Assembly (NCBI RefSeq): GCF_001466725.1 | Contig: NZ_CP013650.1 | Span: forward strand, 1,550,001 to 1,614,000 | DNA: 64,000 nt | Source of the DNA: Lacimicrobium alkaliphilum | GTDB lineage: Bacteria > Pseudomonadota > Gammaproteobacteria > Enterobacterales > Alteromonadaceae | Direction of reading: 5' to 3' | Shown here: positions 16,277-25,751 of the stretch, piece after piece | Layout: each line of letters starts with the position of its first letter | How positions within the stretch are numbered: position 1 is the stretch's first letter | Made by a program: the position numbers and the translations under genes | Notes under the pieces: model-generated | Told to the model about the DNA's origin: nothing | The model's database searches: none | Seen by the model: only the letters and a program-made list of their open reading frames with translations

Positions 16277-17347
16277 CTAACTAAGCATATAGCTGATATG
16301 CTGGTGGAAACGCACGATCATCTCGTTACGCATTGGATCCAGTTGCAATGTTTTGGCTAAGTTGTTGAGCGCTGCTTCTACCCGGTTCATAAAGTGGCCG
16401 TAGCCAGACTCTGTGTTGTCTTCATCGCCAGCCACAATAATAAAGTGGGCAGTTTCCACCAGGTTATCTGCCTGCCAGTGTCGGGAAAACTGGTGCTTGT
16501 CGTGTGCGGTGTCAAAGCTGATTTTCTGCAGTTCGGTATTGTGCTGTGATTGATCCACCTGGCTGTTACGCACCAGAGGGGTCAGGCCATTTGCCACCAG
16601 GGCCAGACGGAACAGGTTCTTGTCTTCACTGGCCTGTAAAAAGGCCTTTTCCAGCGCCTCGTATAAGGGTGAGAAGTCCGTATCACCAGGTTTGAGATAG
16701 CGCTGTTTGAGCTGCCGGGTGAGTGGCAGATTGACTGTGACGTAACTGATAGCGGAGTGATTCTCTGGCATATCACACTGGCGCGCACGGTATCTGGGAT
16801 AAAGACCACGCAGCTTGTAGCCATAGGTTTCTTTCTGGCCTTTGGCACTGGCAAACAGATCATAAGACAGATGCTGATGGTCGCGAATTTTCACCTGTAG
16901 CTGCGGATCCGGTAACAGACCTTTTAAGCTTTCCAGTAACTGGCTTACCTTACTATGAAACTCAGCCGCGTGAGCGCGGATCTCTGTGCCGGTGGCCAGA
17001 AATACCAGGCGGATCTTACGGGCCTGGTAATCAGGCTTAGTGAACAGATTCTGGGCCTCGTGATACTGAGGATCGTAGAAAAACAGAATCTGCTTTTCTG
17101 TCTGCAAACAGTAAGCCTCATGGTGATAACGCACCACCGGCAGCTTGTCGTTAGCAATCATGTGCACATTGTGCAGACCAAACTCATCGGCCAGGGCAAA
17201 AAACTGCTGGCTGAGCTTCTGATAACACTCTGCCGGATTCTGATAATGGCGGTAAAATGCCTCATCGGGTTTAATTTCAGCCAGAATATACTGGTTTGAT
17301 TTGGCGTTGGTGGGGATATACACACGGTGTTTGGAATTAATCGCCAT
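16277..17347 (-). CDS. DUF3083-like conserved protein of unknown function
   Basis: A 356-residue soluble protein with no signal peptide or membrane segment. From memory it matches the DUF3083 family found in Shewanella, Vibrio and Alteromonas relatives (blocks: ANAKSNQYILAEIKP, MIANDKLPVVRYHHEAY, ILFFYDPQYHEAQN, IRLVFLATGTEIR, KIRDHQHLSYDLFASAKG, YGYKLRGLYPRY, ISYVTVNLPLTR). It appears to contain two similar alpha/beta halves. The start ATG 17347 has a strong AAAAGGAG ribosome site. It is convergent with norR (23 bp between stops), and nothing in the context suggests a role in NO metabolism. Function unknown. Confidence 0.75.
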   Translation of the reverse strand: MAINSKHRVYIPTNAKSNQYILAEIKPDEAFYRHYQNPAECYQKLSQQFFALADEFGLHNVHMIANDKLPVVRYHHEAYCLQTEKQILFFYDPQYHEAQNLFTKPDYQARKIRLVFLATGTEIRAHAAEFHSKVSQLLESLKGLLPDPQLQVKIRDHQHLSYDLFASAKGQKETYGYKLRGLYPRYRARQCDMPENHSAISYVTVNLPLTRQLKQRYLKPGDTDFSPLYEALEKAFLQASEDKNLFRLALVANGLTPLVRNSQVDQSQHNTELQKISFDTAHDKHQFSRHWQADNLVETAHFIIVAGDEDNTESGYGHFMNRVEAALNNLAKTLQLDPMRNEMIVRFHQHISYMLS

Positions 17348-17428
17348 TGTTGCTCCTTTTGTATCAGGTGGAGATAAAGTGTTGATACAAAAGATAGCAG
17401 TTGTGACAGATTATTTTATTGCGCCAGA

Positions 17429-17778
17429 TCAGAGCGTGTTGAACTTTGCTGTATATTTTTTGCTACGAGTTGCGCAGTATTGCAGTATTTATACAATGAA
17501 GCACGATTGTGGTGTAGTTGTTCTACATGAAAGAGTGCTGAAGCGGTAGAAATGCTGCGCAAACGTTGCCCGAAGGGTTCGTCCTAAACGCTTTTTACTC
17601 TTTATGATAGACTCCTGTCTTTCACCGCTTCGCGGCCAGCTAAAGCTGTTTTATGGCGTTCCCTACGCCATAATGTTGCAGCATTTTGACTTAATCCATT
17701 AGGCCTGTAAAAAAGTGCCGCGATTAAAAAGCGTTTAGTTAGAACGAAATTCATACAGCAAAGTTCAACACGCTCTGA
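17429..17778. mobile_element. MITE-like element with 26-bp terminal inverted repeats
   Basis: The ends 17429-17454 and 17753-17778 are perfect inverted copies of each other (26 bp, outer bases TCAGAGCGTG inward). The 350-bp unit contains no credible transposase; an internal inverted pair (CTAAACGCTTTTTA near 17584 and its complement near 17725) allows extensive folding. No clear target-site duplication is visible at the flanks. The size, long perfect termini and lack of coding capacity fit a miniature inverted-repeat transposable element moved by a transposase elsewhere in the genome. Confidence 0.75.
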
Positions 17779-17814
17779 AGTTTTGATGACTATTCTGTTG
17801 CTGAGCAATACGCA

Positions 17815-17994
17815 TTAGCCGGCAAACACCAGATACAACAGCTGAGTAATCAGCAGTATCATCACCAGTGGCCAGACCCAGCGGCCGAGCTTACCCATTT
17901 GTTCTTCTGACATGCGCACCTTTGAGCGCTCCAGTAACGGGATAATGATCACCAGGGCCAGAAACAGCAGAGCAAGAATATAGAATACCGTCAT
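17815..17994 (-). CDS. Small membrane protein, 59 residues
   Basis: Begins MTVFYILALLFLALVIIIPL (one helix), continues with a charged cytoplasmic or periplasmic loop (LERSKVRMSEEQMGKLGR) and a second helix ending LLYLVFAG. Start ATG 17994 has GAGATGAT upstream and the stop is TAA at 17815-17817. It is divergent from the aminopeptidase gene and lies just beside the MITE-like element, whose right end is 36 bp from its stop. Hydrophobic pattern and codon use look like a real gene; no family recognised. Confidence 0.6.
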   Translation of the reverse strand: MTVFYILALLFLALVIIIPLLERSKVRMSEEQMGKLGRWVWPLVMILLITQLLYLVFAG

Positions 17995-18066
17995 ATCATC
18001 TCAATTTGTGGCAAAATAAAAGTACCAGTCTGCATAATAATCTCATCATAACCATAAGGATAAAAG

Positions 18067-19974
18067 ATGAAAGCCATACATTGCGCATTGTTATTCAGTG
18101 CCACGCTTTTGCTGGGGGCCTGCGATTCAGGCACCAGTCAGTCTCCTCAGACAACGCTATCTGCGGAAGCGCCGGTGGCCACAACAGACAGCCCCGATAC
18201 TATTGAGGCGCAAAAAGACTATCACTCATTTGCCAACCCCGATGAAATTCGTGTCACCCATCTGGATTTGGATCTGGAAGTGGATTTTTCCAACCGTGTG
18301 CTTTCTGGTGAGGTGATGTTGCAGTTCGAGCGCAGCAAGATAAATGCCTCTATATTGATACTGGATACCCGCGATTTGGATATTCACGGTGTGACCTCCA
18401 TGGGCCAGCCGGTGGAATACAGTCTGGGCGAAACCGATCCTCACCTGGGCACGCCGCTGCAGATAAAAGTGCCAAAAAGTGCCCAGCATGTGACAGTGCA
18501 GTATAGTACTTCACCTCAGGCATCCGGCGTGCAGTGGCTGACACCTGAGCAAACCGCCGGTAAAGCGCATCCGTTTTTGTTTACACAGGCGCAGGCCATT
18601 CATGCCCGCAGCTTTATTCCACTGCAGGATTCTCCACAGGTGCGGGTGACCTACAATGCCAGAATTCACACCCCTGAAGAGTTACGGGCCGTGATGAGCG
18701 CTGCTAATGATCCCGAGGCAGAAAAATCAGGTGTGTATGAATTTACTATGCCGCAACCTATTCCTTCTTATCTGATTGCACTGGCTGTGGGAGATCTGGA
18801 ATTTAAAGCCATGGGCGAGCGCACGGGCGTGTATGCTGAAAAAGAGATTCTGGATGCTGCAGCGAAGGAATTTGAAGATACTAAAGCTATGCTGATTGCC
18901 ACCGAAGAGAAGTTTGGCGCCTACAGCTGGGACAGGTATGACCTGCTGATCCTGCCGCCATCTTTTCCTTTTGGTGGTATGGAGAATCCCCGTTTGTCCT
19001 TTATCACGCCCACGGTGATCGCCGGTGATAAAAGCCTGGTATCTCTGATAGCCCATGAGCTGGCTCATTCCTGGTCCGGTAATACCGTTACCAATGCCAC
19101 CTGGCGGGATCTGTGGCTGAACGAAGGCTTTACCACCTATCTCACTTACCGGATCATGGAAATGATCTATGGTGAAGAACGTGAACAGATGGAGTTTGTA
19201 TTGGGGATGGAATCCTTGAAGGCCGATATCGAAGCCCTGCCTGAAGAGGACGAGATACTTGCCATTGATCTGCGTGGCCGCGATCCCGATGAGGTATTCT
19301 CTGATATTCCCTATGAGAAAGGGGCACTCTTTGTGCGCGAACTGGAACAAAAAGTCGGTCGCGAAGCCTTTGATGACTTTTTAATGCAGTATTTCAAAGA
19401 CTTTGCCTTTGAGAGTATTACCACTAATCAGTTTGTCAGCTATCTGGACCAGACCCTGCTAAAAGATCATGCGGATAAGTTGTCCCGTGAGCGCATTCAT
19501 CACTGGATCTTTGAACCGGGTATTCCACAGGGGGCTCCGGAGGCTGAGTCCGATGCTTTTGTGAAGATAGACAAGGCCAGAGAACAGTGGCTACAGGGCG
19601 AGATTCAGGCTTCGGATATCAGCACTGGTAACTGGAATACCCACCAGTGGCTGTATTTTCTGAATAATATGCCCGATAAATTAACTGAAGCCCAGATGGC
19701 TGAACTGGATTCTGCCTTTTCGCTGACCCAGGCAGGTAATAACGAGATTGCTCACAGCTGGCTGCTTATGGCGGTGAATAACCAATACCAGCCAGCCTAT
19801 GAACGTCTTTATGATTACCTTACCCGTATCGGCCGCAATAAACTGGTTAAGCCTTTGTATCAGGCACTGTCAAAAACCCCCGAAGGTAAAGCTTTTGCTA
19901 AAAAGGCGTTTGAGGAAGCCAAACCCGGCTACCACCCGCTGACCATTAAAGCTAACGAGGATTTCGTCAATTAA
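18067..19974 (+). CDS. M1-family zinc aminopeptidase, lipoprotein
   Basis: A 635-residue metalloaminopeptidase of the leukotriene-A4-hydrolase/aminopeptidase branch. A lipoprotein signal (LLLGAC, C19) places it in the cell envelope. The substrate-recognition motif GGMEN lies near residue 302 and the zinc site HELAHSWSGN near 328, with the third ligand Glu 19 residues on (WLNEGFTTY). An all-helical C-terminal domain like that of LTA4 hydrolase follows. It probably trims peptides in the periplasm. ATG 18067 follows AAGGAT. It is a single-gene unit ending in a strong hairpin. Confidence 0.93.
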   Translation: MKAIHCALLFSATLLLGACDSGTSQSPQTTLSAEAPVATTDSPDTIEAQKDYHSFANPDEIRVTHLDLDLEVDFSNRVLSGEVMLQFERSKINASILILDTRDLDIHGVTSMGQPVEYSLGETDPHLGTPLQIKVPKSAQHVTVQYSTSPQASGVQWLTPEQTAGKAHPFLFTQAQAIHARSFIPLQDSPQVRVTYNARIHTPEELRAVMSAANDPEAEKSGVYEFTMPQPIPSYLIALAVGDLEFKAMGERTGVYAEKEILDAAAKEFEDTKAMLIATEEKFGAYSWDRYDLLILPPSFPFGGMENPRLSFITPTVIAGDKSLVSLIAHELAHSWSGNTVTNATWRDLWLNEGFTTYLTYRIMEMIYGEEREQMEFVLGMESLKADIEALPEEDEILAIDLRGRDPDEVFSDIPYEKGALFVRELEQKVGREAFDDFLMQYFKDFAFESITTNQFVSYLDQTLLKDHADKLSRERIHHWIFEPGIPQGAPEAESDAFVKIDKAREQWLQGEIQASDISTGNWNTHQWLYFLNNMPDKLTEAQMAELDSAFSLTQAGNNEIAHSWLLMAVNNQYQPAYERLYDYLTRIGRNKLVKPLYQALSKTPEGKAFAKKAFEEAKPGYHPLTIKANEDFVN

Positions 19975-19992
19975 ATAAGAAAGACGCTTATG

Positions 19993-20016
19993 TTGGCCGG
20001 CATTTCTGCCGGCCAA
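19993..20016 (+). terminator. Hairpin after the aminopeptidase gene
   Basis: Perfect 10-bp stem TTGGCCGGCA / TGCCGGCCAA with a TTTC loop. There is no T tract, so intrinsic termination is not certain; it may instead protect the mRNA 3' end. Confidence 0.5.
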
Positions 20017-20105
20017 TCAAACTGATAAAAAACTGACATGGATCAACCTGTATTTGTCATAGTGGTTTAGGCTAAGGCAATACGCAGACTAGATTCAGGT
20101 CTCAT

Positions 20106-20330
20106 ATGACCAATCAGGCGCTCATAAAACTTCTTAAAATGATCATGATTGTCGGTATTATCCTGATTGTTATCGGGGTCTTCCTGCATTTTAGCCCGAC
20201 AGTTCAGGCTATGGGCGTCAGTGGTATTCTGCTCAGTGCCTGTTGTGTGGCTTTTGGTATGATTCTCTCCCTGCCCACTAAGATCTATCTGACCTTTTTG
20301 CTGATGAAACATGAGTCAGATAAACATTAG
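20106..20330 (+). CDS. Small two-helix membrane protein
   Basis: A 74-residue protein with two strongly hydrophobic helices (about 10-30 and 37-65) separated by HFSPTVQAMG, and a charged tail MKHESDKH. ATG 20106 is the only start that includes the basic N-terminus; the ribosome site is weak. It follows the aminopeptidase gene by 130 bp and is separated from it by the hairpin. No family recognised. Confidence 0.6.
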   Translation: MTNQALIKLLKMIMIVGIILIVIGVFLHFSPTVQAMGVSGILLSACCVAFGMILSLPTKIYLTFLLMKHESDKH

Positions 20331-20572
20331 CTCCACAACCCGGTTCCCAGCCTGCTCTAAAACTTTAGTCGTAATCACAGTAAAGCCAGGCATTTAACCC
20401 CTTCCTGAAACTAAAAAATTAGGCAATATTAGTCACTTACCTGATTATTTGTGGGTCGAAAAGCCAGAATTTAGTCGACTTCCGGATGATATGGGACATG
20501 TTCAGCAAATTGTAAGAGAACAGAAAGTCCCTTATTGCTGATTATTAATTACGAAACAAGAAAGGAGTGATG

Positions 20573-20974
20573 ATGAAACAGATTAAAATGCTGGTTATCT
20601 TTTTGATATTTGCTGCCGGAGCGGCCGCTGAGGGTGAACTGGAAGGAGTATGGGAACTGGTGTCCGGTGAGTATGTTGACCCGAAGGGGGAGTTGGTTGA
20701 CTACCAGACAATGAAAATGAAGTCGCTTAAGATTATCTCTGATTCTCACTTTAGTTTTACATCAATGAAAGGGGATGAATTCTGGGCCTCTGGCACTGGA
20801 AAGTATGATTTCAAACAAGGCAAATACACTGAAAAATTGCACTACAACTCATTTGGAGCCGAGCCCGGCAGCGAATTTTCTTTTGATTCAAAACTCGAAG
20901 GTGAATATTGGTATAACAGTCGTTGGGACGGCGATAAACGGGTTGAATATGAGGTGTGGCAAAGAATCGAATAA
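20573..20974 (+). CDS. Secreted lipocalin-like small protein
   Basis: About 133 residues: a short signal peptide (MKQIKMLVIFLIFAAGAAAEG) followed by a single beta-rich domain. The opening LEGVWELVSGEYVDPKGELV and the repeated strand pattern (SLKIISDSHFSFTS, WASGTGKYDF, GEYWYNSRWDG, YEVWQRIE) resemble lipocalin-like domains of the DUF4488 kind. AAAGGAG at 20561-20567 selects ATG 20573 from three adjacent possible starts. It stands alone. Ligand and role unknown. Confidence 0.7.
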   Translation: MKQIKMLVIFLIFAAGAAAEGELEGVWELVSGEYVDPKGELVDYQTMKMKSLKIISDSHFSFTSMKGDEFWASGTGKYDFKQGKYTEKLHYNSFGAEPGSEFSFDSKLEGEYWYNSRWDGDKRVEYEVWQRIE

Positions 20975-21220
20975 TTGGCGTAAGCACCTTTAAGGGGTGG
21001 CATGACGTCATAGGTTTTATAGCTGCCCCATATCCTTTGCAGAGCCGTCTGCATGTTTTCTGGCACAATTTCCCCCGGCCTGCTAAAGGATTAGGTGAAG
21101 TTGTCAGTGAAAAACTGATCCATTACTAAGCCTCTACTGTAACTATCACCTTGATATAATCTTATGGAATATAAATAGACAAGGAGGGCATTTACCTATT
21201 ATGTACTAGAGGTGCAGTTA

Positions 21221-22528
21221 ATGTTCAATCGTGGCCTTGTGAAACACATTGATCAACTAGAGCGTGAATTGAGTGAACAGCGTGCACTCGTGCAATCGAT
21301 ACAGAGCAACGTGGCCTACATTGAGTTCACCCCGGCCGGTGAAGTACTGATGGCTAATTCTCCATTTCTTGCTGTGATGGGATATCAGGAACGCGAAGTA
21401 GTTGGTCAGCATCACCGTATCTTTTGCAAGCAAGACTATGCACAAAGGCTTGAATACAAGCAATTTTGGCAGGACTTGCAAGATGGCAACAGCAAAGCCG
21501 GTACATTTCAGCGAAACAATAGCAGTGGCGAGCCGGTATGGCTGGAGGCCACCTACTTTCCCATTATCCTCAACCACAAGGTCGTAAAAGTAGTAAAAAT
21601 CGCAACGGATGTCACCAGTGAGTTTATTTCTTTGCAATCACAGCTGGCAGTGTCAAAAGCGCTCGACAGAAGTATGGCAATTATTGAGTTCACCCCTGAC
21701 GGCACTATCATCAAAGCCAATGATAACTTTATGCAAGTGATGGAGTGTAAAGAAGCGGATATCGTTGGGAAGCACCATAAGATATTTTGCTCTGAAAAGT
21801 TTTATCAGGAGAATCCTGATTTCTGGCGTAACCTGCGAGACGGAAATATGCAGACTGGCCAGTTTGAACGTATGAGTCTGAAGGGTAAGTCGGTATGGTT
21901 GGAGGCAACCTATAATCCGGTTTTAAATGAAAATGGTCGAGTGGAAAAAGTCATTAAGTTTGCCGCTGATATCTCACAGCGTGTTGAGGAGGCACAGGCT
22001 GTGCGTAAAGCGGCCGAAGTGGCCTATTCTACTGCGGTGGAAACCGCTCAGATAGCAGTGCAGGGCGCAGACATTCTTACCAACGCCATCAGTACCTCGA
22101 GTGACATCGAAGGGCAGGTTGGCGAATTGATGAGCTCTATCGAAGAGCTTAATCAACAATCGGATCAAATTGGAGCGATCGTCTCTACTATCAGTGCAAT
22201 CGCAGAACAAACTAATTTACTGGCCCTGAATGCGGCTATTGAAGCAGCCCGGGCCGGGGATATGGGGCGAGGTTTTGCTGTGGTGGCGGACGAGGTCAGG
22301 CAACTGGCTTCCCGCACCAGTCAATCCACACAGGAAATTACAGAGGTGGTAAAACGCAACCAGTTGCTAACCCAAAACGTTACTGAACAGATTACCTCAG
22401 TATCGCATAGGGCCAAGCAGGGGAATGAGTTGACCAAAGAGGTGGCTCAGGTCATAGAAGAGATTAGCGCCGGAGCTGAGAATGTGTCTCAGACCGTTTC
22501 CGGCCTGTCTCAGAATCCGGACTCGTAA
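21221..22528 (+). CDS. Soluble chemoreceptor with two PAS domains
   Basis: A 435-residue methyl-accepting-type protein without membrane helices. Two tandem PAS domains (about 30-140 and 150-262) share the PAS/PAC blocks FTPxGxxxxAN, GxHHxIFC and VWLEATYxPI. The C-terminal MCP signalling domain contains the invariant hairpin tip sequence ([20 protein letters not shown], then [15 protein letters not shown]). It would sense an internal redox or metabolic cue, as BdlA or Aer-like receptors do, and signal through CheW/CheA. ATG 21221 is preferred to GTG 21212 because GAGGTG lies 6 bp before it. The signalling arm is short at the C-terminus, and no typical methyl-accepting CheR-binding tail is present. 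Confidence 0.9.
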   Translation: MFNRGLVKHIDQLERELSEQRALVQSIQSNVAYIEFTPAGEVLMANSPFLAVMGYQEREVVGQHHRIFCKQDYAQRLEYKQFWQDLQDGNSKAGTFQRNNSSGEPVWLEATYFPIILNHKVVKVVKIATDVTSEFISLQSQLAVSKALDRSMAIIEFTPDGTIIKANDNFMQVMECKEADIVGKHHKIFCSEKFYQENPDFWRNLRDGNMQTGQFERMSLKGKSVWLEATYNPVLNENGRVEKVIKFAADISQRVEEAQAVRKAAEVAYSTAVETAQIAVQGADILTNAISTSSDIEGQVGELMSSIEELNQQSDQIGAIVSTISAIAEQTNLLALNAAIEAARAGDMGRGFAVVADEVRQLASRTSQSTQEITEVVKRNQLLTQNVTEQITSVSHRAKQGNELTKEVAQVIEEISAGAENVSQTVSGLSQNPDS

Positions 22529-22551
22529 ACCTTACCTGATGACCTCATTCG

Positions 22552-23181
22552 TTATTTAAATTCAATAAACAGATTGGCAGTGAGCCTGCCCGTTTGCGGG
22601 TTGGCATCAATATCGGTGTCTGGATCTATCAGTCCGGAGTGAAGCAATGTACCGGGATAAATCATCAGCCTGTTCTGTTGATAGGAGATTGTCTCTGTGA
22701 TGACAAAGTGTTCGTCACTTTGTGTCTGATAGCGTGATGGCGGCTCGCCATGCTCTGCCATGTAGGCTTCTGCAGATCCTTTGAATGTTTCAAAGCGGGA
22801 TGCATTTATATTCTCAAAGCCGCTTGGTCCGTGTCTGAAAAAGCCGGTTCCTCCCCGTGGGCCCGGTGCCAGGTAATGCATAATGGCAAAATAGTAGGGT
22901 GACAAATTGTCAAAATGGGGAACCCGTTGCAGCCGGGCCAGCTTTTCAGGTGCAGTGCTGACAAGAGAATAGTATTGATTCAGCGGATAGAGTTTAAGGT
23001 GTTTGGGTATCTGATACAGATCCGTGATTAATGAATAAACTGCCTGCAACAGGGTTTTGGTGTACTCATGGGGTAACGGAGCCCGAACGCCGGGGTAGGC
23101 CGCCTTTTGAGGTGATGTAAACTCTCTTTGTTGTGCTGTCTCAAGCAGAGGTTGCAGATCGGTGGCAAGATTGTCCATCAC
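22552..23181 (-). CDS. DUF6445-like protein, possible 2-oxoglutarate/Fe(II) oxygenase fold
   Basis: At least 209 residues. The arrangement PHFDN, then HYLAPGPRGGTGFFRH, then LLHSG and GRLTANLFIEF resembles the HxD...H...R pattern of prolyl-4-hydroxylase-like oxygenases and of DUF6445 proteins that occur near tryptophan halogenases. The reading frame stays open 22 codons upstream of the first GTG/ATG and encodes QLNPDANIDILRPGLERTPV, which looks like genuine family sequence. A strong AAAGGAGG (23253-23260) stands 5 bp before an in-frame ATC at 23247, with no standard start there. The true start, or a start-codon mutation, is therefore unresolved. Convergent with the chemoreceptor gene. Confidence 0.65.
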   Translation of the reverse strand: MMDNLATDLQPLLETAQQREFTSPQKAAYPGVRAPLPHEYTKTLLQAVYSLITDLYQIPKHLKLYPLNQYYSLVSTAPEKLARLQRVPHFDNLSPYYFAIMHYLAPGPRGGTGFFRHGPSGFENINASRFETFKGSAEAYMAEHGEPPSRYQTQSDEHFVITETISYQQNRLMIYPGTLLHSGLIDPDTDIDANPQTGRLTANLFIEFK

Positions 23182-23330
23182 AATTACCGGAGTGCGCTCA
23201 AGACCAGGCCTCAGAATATCGATATTTGCATCAGGGTTGAGTTGGATATACGCCTCCTTTGATTAGCAGTGGTAATAATATGAGCTCAGTTTCCAGACTA
23301 ATAGTTAATGGAAACTCTTGTCTACCTGCA

Positions 23331-24236
23331 TTAGTCCGTCATTCCCAGCGCTTGCAGAAACACATCCAGTACCCGCCGGTTGCGCTGGGCCTGGCGGGTG
23401 GCGATATAAAAATCTGTGGTAAGACTGAATTTCTCGGGCAGGATAGCACGCATCTCGCCCTTATCTACCCAGCGGCTGGCGTAGTGGTCGGGTAAGAAGC
23501 CGATATATTCGTGGGTCAGCACCAGAAAAGCCACGCCATCACGGTTGTTGGAGGTTGCCGCAACATCCAGATTGTCGAACAGCTGCGGCAGGTTCATCTG
23601 TTCGGCATAGACGGGCAATACGGCACTGCACTGTTGAATATTTTCAAGCTTATCAGGCTGGTTGAACAGGGGGTGCTGCTCTGAGCAGTACAGCGAACTG
23701 GTTTCGCTGTACAATGGGTGCAGTTTCAGACCATCGATGGATGTCAGGCTGGGCATGACCCCCACATCAAGCTCACCTTCCAGAAGTGCCAGGGTGATAT
23801 CCGCCGGGTTGCTCATACGGATATTTACTTTCACTTCACTGCTGGTTTGTTTGAGTTTGGCCAGCGCCTGACTTATGGTGCGATGGGGGATGCTGACCAG
23901 ATTATCGATAATGCCGATATTCAGCTCACCCTTGAGTACAGAGTAGGTATTGTTCACCTCTTCCTGGAATTGTTCGGCAGCGCTCATTAGCCTCAGTGCG
24001 GCTTCGTAGACGGTCTGTCCTTCCAGTGTCAGGCTGAATCCGGCCCGGCCCCGGGAACAGAGCTTCATGCCCAGGCGTTTTTCCAGATCGGAGATATAGA
24101 TAGAAATCGCCGAGCGACTTAACCCCAGTATGCTCTCTGCGCCGGTAAAGCTGCCCGCCTGGACAACGGCAAGGAAGGTTTTCAGCAGTTTCAGATCCAG
24201 ATTACTGACCTGGCGCAGTTTTCGTTGATTGAGCAT
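23331..24236 (-). CDS. LysR-family transcriptional regulator, divergent from beta-alanine genes
   Basis: About 301 residues from ATG 24236: a winged helix-turn-helix (LKLLKTFLAVVQAGSFTGAESILGLSRSAISIYISDLEKRLG) and a two-lobed effector-binding domain. I prefer 24236 to 24302 because LysR proteins usually have few residues before the DLKLLKTF helix. It is transcribed divergently from the aminotransferase and semialdehyde dehydrogenase genes, the classic LysR arrangement, so it probably activates them in response to beta-alanine or a related amino acid (inference). Confidence 0.88.
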   Translation of the reverse strand: MLNQRKLRQVSNLDLKLLKTFLAVVQAGSFTGAESILGLSRSAISIYISDLEKRLGMKLCSRGRAGFSLTLEGQTVYEAALRLMSAAEQFQEEVNNTYSVLKGELNIGIIDNLVSIPHRTISQALAKLKQTSSEVKVNIRMSNPADITLALLEGELDVGVMPSLTSIDGLKLHPLYSETSSLYCSEQHPLFNQPDKLENIQQCSAVLPVYAEQMNLPQLFDNLDVAATSNNRDGVAFLVLTHEYIGFLPDHYASRWVDKGEMRAILPEKFSLTTDFYIATRQAQRNRRVLDVFLQALGMTD

Positions 24237-24268
24237 GACGGCTGGGATTCTTAGTTTAAGTAAATCAA

Positions 24269-24304
24269 AACTGAACTGTATCAGTTGTGAATTTATCCGC
24301 ACAA
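24269..24304. promoter_or_regulatory. Overlapping dyads in the LysR/aminotransferase intergenic region
   Basis: AACTGA-N6-TCAGTT (24269-24286) overlaps TTGTG-N10-CACAA (24285-24304). LysR regulators bind such interrupted dyads between divergent genes, so these are candidate operators. Confidence 0.5.
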
Positions 24305-24393
24305 GTTTTTATCATAAATTAATCACAACGATAAAAGAGGATCATAGTAAAACAACAATCCTCATTCCGGCAGAAACACAACAGGACAGCATT

Positions 24394-25728
24394 ATGTCAA
24401 GTCAAACTAAGCCTACCCCTGAATCCATGCGCCATCACTGGCTGGCATTTACCAGCAATCGGCGTTTTCATCAGTCGCCTAGGCTGGTCAGTAAAGCAGA
24501 GGGACTGTTTTACCATACACCGGATGGCCATAAGCTCTATGATAGTCTTTCGGGGTTGTGGTGTTCGCCCCTTGGTCACGGTAATCAGGCGATCAAAGAG
24601 GCCATCACCGGGCAGTTAGATGAACTGGACTATGCACCAGCCTTTAATGTCAGTCATCCCAAGGCTTTTGAATTATCAGAAAAACTGGCGGCGCTGGCAC
24701 CCGGTGATCTTGACCATGTGCTGTATTGCAGCTCCGGCTCAGAAGCGGCCGATACCGCGCTGAAACTGGCTCGCGCCTATTGGCGGGCCAAGGGTAAACC
24801 GGAGAAAAGTAAATTTATCGGCCGGGCTAAGGGCTACCATGGCGTAAATTTCGGCGGCATTTCCGTTGGCGGTATCGGTCCTAACCGCAAAAGCTACGGT
24901 CAGACACTGGATGCCTACCATTTGCCCCATACCTGGCTGGCAGAAAATGCCTTCAGCCGTGGCCTGCCCACTGAAGGTGATCACCTGGCCGATGCCCTGA
25001 ATCAGATTCTCGAAGTGCAGGACGCCAGCAATATTGCGGCAGTGATTGTCGAGCCGATGGCCGGTTCCGGCGGCGTCATCATTCCTTCGGCCGGTTATCT
25101 GAAGAGATTGCGCGAGCTTTGCGACAAGCACGATATTCTGCTGATTTTTGATGAGGTAATCACCGGTTTCGGGCGCATGGGCGAGGTATTCGGGGCCGAT
25201 TATTTTAATGTGCAGCCGGATATTCTCACCTGCGCCAAGGCGCTGACCAACGGTGTGGTACCCATGGGGGCAGTGATCACCAGTCAGGAAATCTATCAGA
25301 CTATGATGGATCAGCCCGGAGATGAATACAGTATCGAATTTATGCATGGCTATACCTATTCCGCGCACCCTCTGGCCTGTGCAGCGGCGCTGGCCAGCAT
25401 CGAACAGATCGCCAACCCTGCCATGATGGAGCAGGTGAGGGGATTGAGCGAGCTATTTGAAAATGCGATTCACGATCTCAGGGGCCTGCCACTGGTGGAA
25501 GACATTCGTAATATCGGTCTTGCCGGTGCGGTTCAGATTGAAATGGACCCGGCTCACCCTCTGAAACGGGCCAGCGACATCAGTGCCCGTTGTTGGGAAA
25601 AGGGCGTGTATGTGCGCTTCGGTGGCAATAACTTAAGTTTTGCGCCGCCTTTTATCAGCCAGCCACAGGACATTCATGAGATTTTTGCCCGGGTGGCCGA
25701 AGCCATCACCGAGTACGCTAAAGCTTAA
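24394..25728 (+). CDS. Omega-amino acid:pyruvate aminotransferase (class III PLP)
   Basis: A 444-residue class III aminotransferase. Visible features are the phosphate-binding SSGSEAADTALKLAR, the cofactor Asp in LLIFDEVITGFGRMG and the PLP lysine in CAKALTNGVVPMGAV. The N-terminal HHWLAFTSNRRFHQSPRLV and the SGLWCSPLGHG block are typical of beta-alanine:pyruvate transaminases, giving malonate semialdehyde and alanine. ATG 24394 is chosen over the longer frame, which would reach into the LysR gene. It is 23 bp upstream of the semialdehyde dehydrogenase gene, which would use its product. Confidence 0.9.
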   Translation: MSSQTKPTPESMRHHWLAFTSNRRFHQSPRLVSKAEGLFYHTPDGHKLYDSLSGLWCSPLGHGNQAIKEAITGQLDELDYAPAFNVSHPKAFELSEKLAALAPGDLDHVLYCSSGSEAADTALKLARAYWRAKGKPEKSKFIGRAKGYHGVNFGGISVGGIGPNRKSYGQTLDAYHLPHTWLAENAFSRGLPTEGDHLADALNQILEVQDASNIAAVIVEPMAGSGGVIIPSAGYLKRLRELCDKHDILLIFDEVITGFGRMGEVFGADYFNVQPDILTCAKALTNGVVPMGAVITSQEIYQTMMDQPGDEYSIEFMHGYTYSAHPLACAAALASIEQIANPAMMEQVRGLSELFENAIHDLRGLPLVEDIRNIGLAGAVQIEMDPAHPLKRASDISARCWEKGVYVRFGGNNLSFAPPFISQPQDIHEIFARVAEAITEYAKA

Positions 25729-25751
25729 AAAACTTATCAAGGATTTAATTA

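Noticed and set aside
17602..17808. 68-codon minus-strand frame in the MITE-like element
   Set aside because: It runs out through the terminal inverted repeat, has no ribosome site and no resemblance to a transposase.
20842..21066. 74-codon minus-strand frame after the lipocalin-like gene
   Set aside because: Mostly antisense to the end of the lipocalin-like gene and without a ribosome site or domain.
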